Shown here piece after piece: positions 7,913-13,099 of a DNA stretch of 13,099 nucleotides; position 1 is the stretch's first letter, and each line of letters starts with the position of its first letter. A program made the position numbers and the translations under genes. The notes under the pieces were generated by a model, which was given only the letters and a program-made list of their open reading frames with translations, was not told the origin of the DNA and did not search any database. Origin of the DNA: Burkholderiales bacterium (GTDB lineage: Bacteria > Pseudomonadota > Gammaproteobacteria > Burkholderiales > SG8-39); contig CAKKSJ010000165.1 of the NCBI GenBank assembly GCA_919902965.1, forward strand, positions 1-13,099, given 5' to 3'.

Positions 7913-9178
7913 ATGAGCTACGCGACCCTGAATCAGGCCAATGCCGCGGTAATCGCGGAATTGAAAAAAGCGCGCCCGCGCCTCCTGGACGTCAGACCTG
8001 CCGAGACCTGCATTCCAGCCTTGCGCGAAGGCCAAACCCTGCTGCACGCCGGTCCGCCGATCGCCTGGCCGGAAATGACCGGGCCGATGCGCGGGGCGGT
8101 GCTCGGTGCCAGCCTGTTCGAGGGATGGGCAGCGAACGCCGCCGAGGCGGAAGCGCTGGCCGCATCCGGCCGCATCCGGTTTCTGCCCTGCCACGACAAC
8201 TCGGCGGTCGGTCCCATGGGCGGGATTACCTCGGCACACATGCCGGTGCTGGTGGTACGCAATGCCGCGCAGGGCAACTTCGCCTACTGCAACCTCAACG
8301 AAGGCATCGGCAAGGTGATGCGTTTCGGGGCGTTCGAGGGCGAAGTGCAGACGCGCCTCGCCTGGATGCGCGACGTGCTGGGTCCGACGCTGTCGGGCGC
8401 GCTCGCGCGCATTCCCGAGGGCGTCGACCTTAGCGCGCTGATGGCGCAGGCGATCACCATGGGGGATGAATTTCACCAGCGCAACATCGCCGCCTCCGCA
8501 TTGCTGCTGAAGGCGCTGGTTGCCGATATCGCCGGCGGGGACGCAAGCGCGATTGCGCAGCAGGAAGTGCTGCGCTTTCTGGCACGCACCGATCAGTTCT
8601 TCCTCAACGTCGCCATGGCCTACGGCAAATGCGTGATGGACGCGGGCGCCACGGTGCGCGCGGGTTGCATCGTTACCGCCATGACACGCAATGGCCGCGA
8701 ATTCGGCATCCGCGTGAGCGGCCTGGGCACGCGCTGGTTCACCGCGCCGGTCAACATGCCGGTCGGACTGTTCTTCACCGGCTTTAGCCAGGACGACGCC
8801 AGCCCCGACATCGGCGACAGCGCGATCACCGAGTGCCTGGGCATAGGCGGCGCCGCGATGATCGCCGCGCCGGGCGTAACCCGCTTCGTCGGGGCCGGGG
8901 GCTACTCCGAGGCGCTCGAAATCAGCGAGGAAATGCGCGAAATCTATGTCGACACCAATCCCCTGTTCCAGATTCCGACCTGGGACTATCAGGGCGCCTG
9001 TCTCGGGCTCGATGTGCGCCGCGTGGTCGAAACCGGCATTACGCCGGTGATCAACACCGGCATCGCCCACAGGATGGCCGGCATCGGGCAGGTCGGCGCG
9101 GGCACGGTGCGTGCGCCCATCAGCTGCTTCGAGCAGGCACTGGAGGCGCTGGCCGTCGAACTGGGCGTCCAGGCGTGA
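7913..9178 (+). CDS. allG: DUF1116 protein, second carbamoyltransferase component (AllG/YlbE-like)
   Basis: This 421-residue protein matches the DUF1116 family in length (E. coli YlbE about 419) and in position directly after fdrA, with a 12-bp gap. Notable conserved-looking blocks are HDNSAVGPMGGI (94-105), NLNEGIGKVMRFG (127-139), the central GDEFHQRNIAAS stretch, and HRMAGIGQVGAGTVRAP (386-402). The polar, glycine-rich blocks look like active-site loops, but no catalytic residue can be assigned from sequence alone. No signal peptide or membrane segment is evident, so it should be cytosolic. GGAG at 7904-7907 precedes the ATG. Its known role, as AllG in E. coli, is as an essential part of oxamate carbamoyltransferase with FdrA and DUF2877. 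The next gene can start at a GTG overlapping this stop, or at an ATG 42 bp later. Confidence 0.88.
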   Translation: MSYATLNQANAAVIAELKKARPRLLDVRPAETCIPALREGQTLLHAGPPIAWPEMTGPMRGAVLGASLFEGWAANAAEAEALAASGRIRFLPCHDNSAVGPMGGITSAHMPVLVVRNAAQGNFAYCNLNEGIGKVMRFGAFEGEVQTRLAWMRDVLGPTLSGALARIPEGVDLSALMAQAITMGDEFHQRNIAASALLLKALVADIAGGDASAIAQQEVLRFLARTDQFFLNVAMAYGKCVMDAGATVRAGCIVTAMTRNGREFGIRVSGLGTRWFTAPVNMPVGLFFTGFSQDDASPDIGDSAITECLGIGGAAMIAAPGVTRFVGAGGYSEALEISEEMREIYVDTNPLFQIPTWDYQGACLGLDVRRVVETGITPVINTGIAHRMAGIGQVGAGTVRAPISCFEQALEALAVELGVQA

Positions 9179-9219
9179 ACGTCCTTGCAACAGACGCCGC
9201 CGCGAACGCTTGCGCGAGC

Positions 9220-10443
9220 ATGGATCTTGTCTTTCGCAATGCACGGCTCGAGGACGGCGCCGCATTGACGGACCTGGCCATAGAGCAGGGCCGCATCGCG
9301 CGCATCGGGCCTGCGCTCGAGTGCCGCGGCAAGACCGAGATCGACGCCGCGGGACGGGTGCTGATTCCGGGTTTGATCGAGAGCCACCTGCATCTGGAAA
9401 AAGCCTACGTGATGGATCGCAAACCGAACCGCTCGGGAACCTTGCTGGAGGCGATCGCAGTCAGCGCCGCGCTCAAGCCGACATTTACGCGCGAGGACAT
9501 CGAGGCGCGTTCGCGGCGGCTGCTGCGGCAACTGGTCGGATTCGGCAGCACCCACGTGCGCGCTCATGCCGAATTCGATCCGGCGCAGGGTTTTACCGGC
9601 TTCGACACCGTGCTCGACCTGCGCCGGGAATTCGCCGATGTAATCGACATCCAGGTCGTGGCGTTTCCGCAGGAGGGCATCCTCAAGGCCCCGGGCACCG
9701 ACGCGATGATGGTCGAGGCGATGAAAAAGGGCGCGGACGTGGTCGGCGGCATACCCTACAACGACTCCGATGCGCGCGCGCACATCGACTGGGTATTCCG
9801 GCTGGCGCGCGATTTCGACAAGGACCTCGATTTCCACCAGGATTTTCACGACGACGCCGACGCGATGTCGATCGAATATCTCGCGCGCAAAACCATCGCG
9901 CAAAACTACCAGGGGCGGGTCAGCGTAGGTCACCTGACCGCGCTCGGCGCCGCGGCGCCGGCGCGCCGCAAGGAGATTATCGCGCTGCTGCGCGATGCAG
10001 GTATTTCCGTGATGTGCCTGCCGGCGACCGACCTGCATCTGGGCGGGCGCAAGGACCAGACCAATGTGCGGCGCGCGCTCGCGCCGGTGCGCGCGCTGCG
10101 CGACGGCGGCGTGAATGTCTGCCTCGCCAGCAACAATATACGCAACGCGTTCACGCCCTTCGGAAACGGTGATCTGCTGCAGATCGCGGCGCTCGCGCTG
10201 CCCGCCTGCCACCTGGGCGGGGCCGATGATCAGGCGAGCGTGCTGCCGATGCTGACGACCAACCCCGCCAGGGCTTTGCGCCTTCCGAATTACGGACTCG
10301 CAGTCGGCAGGGACGCCGATCTCGTGCTGCTCGACACGCAACGGCTTGCCGACGCGATTATCGATCTGCCCGAGCGCAGTTTCGTGCTCAAGCGCGGCCG
10401 CATTGTCGCCAGGACCGAGCACCGCGTGGAATACGCGTTCTAA
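9220..10443 (+). CDS. Cytosine-deaminase-like amidohydrolase with altered active site
   Basis: This 407-residue metal-dependent-hydrolase-fold protein aligns along its length with E. coli cytosine deaminase CodA. Conserved: the metal motif HLH (56 and 58, in ESHLHLEKAY), VAFPQEG with Gln151, His206 (in DFHQDFHDDAD) and His238 (SVGHLTAL). Changed: CodA HCDE becomes HQDF, so the catalytic Glu217 is Phe209; CodA GHDD becomes ASNN, so the metal ligand Asp313 and substrate-binding Asp314 are Asn305 and Asn306. It is therefore unlikely to deaminate cytosine and may hydrolyse a cyclic ureide, hydantoin-like or N-substituted amide. It sits between allG and allH homologues, where E. coli has no such gene. 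ATG 9220 matches the family N-terminus (MDLVFRNARLEDG); GTG 9175, overlapping the previous stop, would add 15 residues. The stop overlaps the next start (TAATG). The alignment is from memory. Confidence 0.85.
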   Translation: MDLVFRNARLEDGAALTDLAIEQGRIARIGPALECRGKTEIDAAGRVLIPGLIESHLHLEKAYVMDRKPNRSGTLLEAIAVSAALKPTFTREDIEARSRRLLRQLVGFGSTHVRAHAEFDPAQGFTGFDTVLDLRREFADVIDIQVVAFPQEGILKAPGTDAMMVEAMKKGADVVGGIPYNDSDARAHIDWVFRLARDFDKDLDFHQDFHDDADAMSIEYLARKTIAQNYQGRVSVGHLTALGAAAPARRKEIIALLRDAGISVMCLPATDLHLGGRKDQTNVRRALAPVRALRDGGVNVCLASNNIRNAFTPFGNGDLLQIAALALPACHLGGADDQASVLPMLTTNPARALRLPNYGLAVGRDADLVLLDTQRLADAIIDLPERSFVLKRGRIVARTEHRVEYAF

Positions 10444-11366
10444 TGCTGGCTGCCGGGATTGCGCGGCGAAACACGCCGGCCGCCGTGGCGCGCTCGCTGT
10501 ACATAAAGCCGCTCGCGATCAGCGCGAGCGTAGTCGAGGCGCTGGCCTGCGGCGCACCTGTCGCCAAGGCCGGACATCGCCACGGCGCCATCCTCGCGCT
10601 GCCCGGGAGCGAGGACACGCTATTCATGAGCGCGCCCGGCAGGGGGCTGCTGCCTGCGCACATTGTCGTCCGCGCGCACGACCTGGAGCGCGTGCGCGCT
10701 GCGCTGGCAGGCCGTCGCGCCATGCCGGCCCATCCGCATGCGGCTCTGACGCTGCGCATCGATGTCGCGGATGCGCGCCGCTTCTGTTCCAGTCTCGCGC
10801 CCAATCCGGTCGGCGTGCAGTCCGTTTCCGCGCGAGCCGCTATCGCCGTTGTGGCGCACTACCTGCGCGCGTCCACGGCGCCACTGGGACTGGGAGCGGC
10901 GGCGGCCGCGGTGCTTGCGCCGGGTAGTCGCTGGCTGCGATACGCAGCCGCGTCGCAGGACAGCGCCCCTGCGGCGGAATCGGTGTTGCGCGCCCTGATC
11001 GGCCTTGGCGCCGGGACAACACCCGCCGGAGACGACTTTATTATCGGCATGCTCGCCCATGCCTGGGCAAGGCACGGGCGCGATGCGCCGGCAATTGCGG
11101 CAATGCGTCTGCTAGGCGCAGCGCTGCCCGAACTGACGACTGCGGCGAGCGCAACCTACCTGCGCGCCGCTGCGCGCGGCGAATTCGGCAGCCACCTGGT
11201 GACGTGGGTGCGCGCCTTGCCGAGCGCGTTGCCGTCCCGGGCCCTGGCGCTGGCGAGGCGCGTGGCAGGACACGGCGCGACCTCGGGGCGCGCTACGCTG
11301 GCCGGGTTCGTCGCCGCCGCCGAATCTGCCTCTGTTTGCTCCTGTCGAGAAGGCGATAGGAACTGA
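10443..11366 (+). CDS. allH: DUF2877 protein, third carbamoyltransferase component (AllH/YlbF-like)
   Basis: A 307-residue protein recognised as DUF2877 by three blocks: GLGAGTTPAGDD (187-198), the helix TTAASATYLRAAARGEFGSH, and GHGATSGRATLAG (from 276). E. coli AllH (formerly YlbF) has the same family and completes the oxamate carbamoyltransferase with FdrA and YlbE. The ATG at 10443 shares its A with the upstream TAA stop, so translation is probably coupled to the amidohydrolase; only a weak GGA lies upstream. No signal peptide or clear membrane segment is evident, and the alanine-rich composition reflects high GC. It is the last gene of the operon, and no strong intrinsic terminator is seen on the plus strand after it. 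Its individual biochemical role within the complex is not known to me. Confidence 0.85.
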   Translation: MLAAGIARRNTPAAVARSLYIKPLAISASVVEALACGAPVAKAGHRHGAILALPGSEDTLFMSAPGRGLLPAHIVVRAHDLERVRAALAGRRAMPAHPHAALTLRIDVADARRFCSSLAPNPVGVQSVSARAAIAVVAHYLRASTAPLGLGAAAAAVLAPGSRWLRYAAASQDSAPAAESVLRALIGLGAGTTPAGDDFIIGMLAHAWARHGRDAPAIAAMRLLGAALPELTTAASATYLRAAARGEFGSHLVTWVRALPSALPSRALALARRVAGHGATSGRATLAGFVAAAESASVCSCREGDRN

Positions 11367-11387
11367 ACGGACAAACATGGGCGGGTG

Positions 11388-11414
11388 AAAAACAGCCCCG
11401 ACGCTAAGGCCGGC
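11388..11414 (-). terminator. Possible weak terminator downstream of the tRNA-Arg remnant
   Basis: On the minus strand, GCCGGC and GTCGGGGC can pair imperfectly (three pairs, a two-base GG bulge, three pairs including a G-U) around a CTTAGC loop, followed after two bases by TTTTT at 11392-11388. It lies 14 bases past the CCA end of the tRNA fragment, where a tRNA terminator is expected. The stem is short and bulged, so this is tentative. Confidence 0.25.
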
Positions 11415-11428
11415 GTTTCAAGGATGGG

Positions 11429-11473
11429 TGGCGCGCCCGACAGGAGTCGAACCTGTGACCTTTGGTTTCGGAA
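11429..11473 (-). pseudogene. 3' half of tRNA-Arg(CCG): attachment-site remnant
   Basis: The minus strand reads as a tRNA from position 32 to 76 (45 nt): anticodon loop TTCCGAA with anticodon CCG, the 3' anticodon-stem strand ACCAA, variable loop AGGTC, T-arm ACAGG-TTCGACT-CCTGT (perfect 5-bp stem), acceptor strand CGGGCGC, discriminator G and encoded CCA. The bases before the anticodon loop (CTGCAA) do not supply the matching strand TTGGT, and no D-arm is present, so the 5' half is absent. A break exactly at the anticodon loop is the classic footprint of tyrosine-recombinase integration at a tRNA. The side facing the missing half is the right, so the integrated DNA should lie right of 11473. 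Confidence 0.85.
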
Positions 11474-11747
11474 TTGCAGATGTAAAGGGCGCTAGTAGTT
11501 AAATCAAAACCTTGCAAGACCCGCCAATTCGATTTGATGTCTAGGTTAGCGTCAAAAAGTCCCAAAAAGGTATCAGACGGCTACGAAATGGCTACGCTGT
11601 TGACGACGTGATGGTACAGGAATGATTCGAACATCGTGGTTAACGCATGCCGGTATTTCCGCCAACGGTTGACGTATATGAAGCGCCTCTTTCTTGCTGG
11701 TGTTTTATGCATTTGACAACATATGTCATTAAAGGCATACTTATACC
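11474..11747. other. Gene-free junction region with short helically spaced direct repeats
   Basis: This 274-bp stretch is less GC-rich than its neighbours and holds no convincing gene. It contains CAAAAAG at 11553-11559 and again at 11563-11569 (10-bp period), and GGCTACG at 11579-11585 and 11590-11596 (11-bp period). Paired repeats one helical turn apart next to an attachment site recall arm-type binding sites for integrase or accessory DNA-bending proteins; that is an inference. Its right end carries the toxin-antitoxin promoter. A 24-codon frame from ATG 11537 is too short to support. Confidence 0.4.
11707..11741 (+). promoter_or_regulatory. Promoter and palindromic operator of the HigB/HigA-like module
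   Basis: A perfect -35 box TTGACA (11713-11718) and a -10-like CATACT (11736-11741) are 17 bp apart. Overlapping them is an inverted repeat TGACA-N5-TGTCA (11714-11728), extended imperfectly outward by ATGC (11707) and GCAT (11735-11738). A palindrome over the -35 box and spacer is the expected binding site for the XRE antitoxin, giving autorepression. The predicted start of transcription (about 11748) coincides with the toxin ATG, so the message may be leaderless. Confidence 0.6.
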
Positions 11748-12122
11748 ATGATGTGGGCTGTGCTGCTACATGACGCTTTCGATGCTGAATTGAACGATCT
11801 GCCGGAAGCGGTGCAGGACGAAGTATTGGCTCACATGGGGCTGCTGAAGCAATTCGGGCCGGCATTGGGCCGGCCGCGCGTAGATACGCTGAAAGGATCG
11901 CGTCACGCGAATATGAAGGAACTGCGGTTCGACGCTGCGGACGGCGTGTGGCGCGTCGCTTTCGCCTTTGACCCGAAGCGACAGGCGATTCTGTTGGTGG
12001 GTGGAGATAAATCGGGCGGCAGCGAAAAGCGGTTTTATCGCCAGCTCATCAAGAAAGCGGATGCGCGCTTTAATGAGCATGTAGCGCGGATCGAAAAGGA
12101 TAGGAGAAAAAGCGATGGCTAA
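11748..12122 (+). CDS. RelE/HigB-like (phage Gp49-type) toxin of a type II toxin-antitoxin system
   Basis: This 124-residue protein has the pattern of Gp49-like RelE/ParE-superfamily toxins: an N-terminal WAVLLHDAFDAEL strand-helix, the GPALGRPRVDTLKGSRHANM segment, MKELRF, then WRVAFAFDPKRQAILLVGG, DKSG and a C-terminal FYRQLIKKADARFNEH helix. Family members are usually ribosome-dependent mRNA endonucleases held inactive by the antitoxin. As in higBA loci, the toxin gene comes first and overlaps the antitoxin gene by 8 bp. ATG 11748 is followed directly by a second ATG; the upstream sequence has only a distant AAAGG. It lies between two tRNA-Arg 3'-end copies, which points to arrival with an integrated element. 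Confidence 0.9.
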   Translation: MMWAVLLHDAFDAELNDLPEAVQDEVLAHMGLLKQFGPALGRPRVDTLKGSRHANMKELRFDAADGVWRVAFAFDPKRQAILLVGGDKSGGSEKRFYRQLIKKADARFNEHVARIEKDRRKSDG

Positions 12123-12495
12123 GACGTTGGAGCAGAAGCTGGCGGCTCTGAGCCCGGCGCGGCGCAAGAGGGTGGAAGCGCGCACGGCTGAGCTCATTGA
12201 AGATGAAAAGTCGCTTTGCGACCTGCGGCGCGCCCTGGCGCTGACGCAGGAGAAAATGGCCGAGGAACTCGGGATCGGGCAGGACGGTATCTCGCGCCTT
12301 GAGAAGCGCAGCGATTTGCTGATCTCAACGCTGCGCGGGTACGTCGAGGCGATGGGAGGGAAATTGCGACTGGTCGCGGAATTTCCCAATCGTGCGCCGG
12401 TGATGCTGAGTGGCTTGACGGCTGTAGAGGCCGGGGTGCTGGCGGGTACGCGCGGCAAAGGCGAGAAGCCGGGGCGCAAGACCAGGCCGTCTTGA
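12115..12495 (+). CDS. XRE-family helix-turn-helix antitoxin (HigA-like)
   Basis: This 126-residue DNA-binding protein would neutralise the preceding toxin and repress the shared promoter through the TGACA-N5-TGTCA palindrome. After a basic N-terminal helix, an HTH lies at about residues 44-62 (LTQEKMAEELGIGQDGISRL), followed by the family's ISTLRGYVEAMGGKLRLVAEF, which joins the HTH domain to a final strand. The tail (from about 95) is low-complexity and basic. A strong AGGAGA ribosome binding site (12102-12107) lies inside the end of the toxin gene, so the antitoxin can be made at higher rates than the toxin. The pair and its order match HigBA-like modules. Confidence 0.9.
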   Translation: MAKTLEQKLAALSPARRKRVEARTAELIEDEKSLCDLRRALALTQEKMAEELGIGQDGISRLEKRSDLLISTLRGYVEAMGGKLRLVAEFPNRAPVMLSGLTAVEAGVLAGTRGKGEKPGRKTRPS

Positions 12496-12530
12496 CGGCA
12501 CCTGCAGCGCCTGCCATCGCCCGCAAGAAT

Positions 12531-12556
12531 TGGCGCGCCCGACAGGATGAATCTGG
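12531..12556 (-). repeat. Decayed second copy of the tRNA-Arg 3' end (direct repeat of 11429-11445)
   Basis: TGGCGCGCCCGACAGGA at 12531-12547 is identical over 17 bp to 11429-11445, the acceptor/T-stem end of the tRNA-Arg(CCG) remnant, in the same orientation. Similarity continues less exactly: the minus strand CAGATTCATCCTGT corresponds to the T-arm CAGGTTCGACTCCTGT with a two-base loss and substitutions, so the T-loop is broken. The spacing between copies is 1102 bp and the HigB/HigA-like pair lies inside. This looks like an old attachment-site copy left by a second integration. Confidence 0.7.
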
Positions 12557-12596
12557 GCACTGGTCAGAACTCATTCAGATATCGCTTCCCAGCCCT

Positions 12597-12974
12597 TTAC
12601 CAGCTGATCCGTCGCAAATCAGGTAGCGCATCAAAGTGCTCGTCGCGACTGAGTATTGGTAACCCGTGTTGCATCGCAAGGGCTGCGATCCAGGCGTCGT
12701 TCGCGGGAATCGGTCGCCCCAGCCGTTTAAGCGTGGCACGCAGCGACGCGTAAGGCAAGGTCGTTTCAGCGGTAATCGCTAGAAGATCAAAGTGACGAAG
12801 ATGGATCTCGAGCCATTCCTCATAGGTTTTCCGATGTCTCGAACCCATGATGCCGTATCGAAATTCACCGAGTACGATCACAGGAATTGCGGCTCGCTGC
12901 TGCTGGCCCAAGATCGCTCCGACCTCGGGCGCGCCATCGACAAACGCCGATAGCGCGTTCGTATCGAGGATCAA
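12597..12974 (-). CDS. vapC: VapC-type PIN-domain ribonuclease toxin
   Basis: This 125-residue PIN-domain protein would be a metal-dependent RNase, typically cutting tRNA or rRNA. It begins with the family start MILDTNALSAF (Asp4) and shows the other acidic residues in register: Glu37 (VLGEFRYG), Asp93 (ANDAWIAA) and Asp111 (LSRDEHFDAL). Length is normal for VapC. The start codon is TTG (minus strand, 12974-12972), because an in-frame stop lies four codons upstream with no ATG or GTG between; it overlaps the antitoxin stop as TTGA, so translation is coupled. The gene converges on the HigB/HigA-like pair, with the decayed tRNA repeat between them. No frameshift or loss of an active residue is seen. 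Confidence 0.92.
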   Translation of the reverse strand: MILDTNALSAFVDGAPEVGAILGQQQRAAIPVIVLGEFRYGIMGSRHRKTYEEWLEIHLRHFDLLAITAETTLPYASLRATLKRLGRPIPANDAWIAALAMQHGLPILSRDEHFDALPDLRRISW

Positions 12975-13099
12975 CGCCGATCCTCAGGTTCGATGACCTC
13001 GAACTCCTGGTCGACCACGGATTGCACGCGGACGGTTTCCTTGTGCAATCGCTTGAGCTTGCCAAAGCCCTTCATCCACTCCGGCTCGCTTGCGTAGGC
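12971..13099 (-). CDS. Antitoxin partner of VapC, partial (N-terminus outside window)
   Basis: Upstream of vapC on the minus strand, 42 codons plus a TGA stop are visible, and the reading frame is open to the window edge. The peptide includes EPEWMKGFGKLKRLHKET and ends EFEVIEPEDRR. This is the short, charged C-terminal toxin-binding helix expected of a VapB-type antitoxin, and the stop overlaps the vapC start by two bases. The DNA-binding N-terminus lies outside the window, so its fold (AbrB, PHD or ribbon-helix-helix) cannot be stated. The ATG at codon 9 of the visible part is probably internal. Confidence 0.75.
   Translation of the reverse strand, partial: AYASEPEWMKGFGKLKRLHKETVRVQSVVDQEFEVIEPEDRR

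Noticed and set aside
5122..9265. Long minus-strand open frames of 455, 469 and 458 codons opposite carbamate kinase, fdrA and allG homologues
   Set aside because: They are antisense shadows caused by high GC codon bias; their translations are rich in Arg, His and Ala, match no family I recognise, and overlap well-supported genes.
8989..10422. 477-codon minus-strand frame opposite the amidohydrolase
   Set aside because: Same antisense shadow effect; the plus strand encodes a clear CodA-like protein.
11474..11492. Possible 5' half of the tRNA (GCGCCC at 11492-11487 on the minus strand) completing a short tRNA
   Set aside because: Six bases could pair with the acceptor strand, but there is no D-arm or anticodon stem and the total would be about 64 nt; chance or rearranged sequence is more likely.
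11537..11611. 24-codon frame starting MSRLASKSPKK in the junction region
   Set aside because: Too short, no ribosome binding site, no family resemblance.
11581..11865. 94-codon minus-strand frame over the toxin promoter
   Set aside because: It overlaps the toxin gene start and its promoter antisense and has no recognisable domain.
1..13099. CRISPR array, rRNA or insertion-sequence transposase
   Set aside because: No regularly spaced repeats, rRNA-like sequence or transposase-like frame was seen on either strand.

Overview
This 13.1-kb window is GC-rich and looks proteobacterial, most likely Betaproteobacteria (Burkholderiales-like). That assignment rests on codon bias, gene style and a tRNA-Arg remnant, not on a marker gene. 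Most of it is one rightward catabolic operon. To the right lies accessory DNA that has entered at a tRNA gene.

Left edge (1-322, minus): the N-terminal part of a SnoaL/NTF2-like protein. It diverges from the operon across a 122-bp intergenic region that holds a textbook sigma-54 (-24/-12) promoter at 385-401.

Operon (445-11366, plus): a branched-chain-amino-acid-type (Liv/HAAT) ABC importer comes first. It has a secreted binding protein, a LivH-type permease, and one 826-residue protein that fuses LivM, LivG and LivF. It is followed by carbamate kinase, an FdrA protein, a DUF1116 protein, a cytosine-deaminase-like amidohydrolase and a DUF2877 protein. FdrA, DUF1116 and DUF2877 match the three components of E. 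coli oxamate carbamoyltransferase (AllF, AllG, AllH; formerly FdrA, YlbE, YlbF), and the kinase matches AllK. The proposed logic is: import a carbamoyl- or ureido-containing nitrogen compound, open or trim it with the amidohydrolase, phosphorolyse the carbamoyl group to carbamoyl phosphate with the FdrA/DUF1116/DUF2877 enzyme, then use carbamate kinase to make ATP, CO2 and ammonia. The sigma-54 promoter fits nitrogen control. The substrate is unknown: no allantoinase, allantoate hydrolase or ureidoglycolate dehydrogenase is present, and the amidohydrolase has lost two residues that define cytosine deaminase chemistry.

Right part (11429-13099): the 3' half of a tRNA-Arg(CCG) gene (minus strand, from the anticodon loop to CCA) marks an attachment-site junction. 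A decayed second copy of the tRNA 3' end lies 1.1 kb further right. Between the two is a RelE/HigB-like toxin with an XRE antitoxin, driven by a promoter with a palindromic operator. Beyond the second copy is a minus-strand VapC (PIN) toxin with the end of its antitoxin gene. The catabolic operon therefore looks like backbone next to the tRNA, and the toxin-antitoxin genes look like cargo or remnants of one or two integrated elements.
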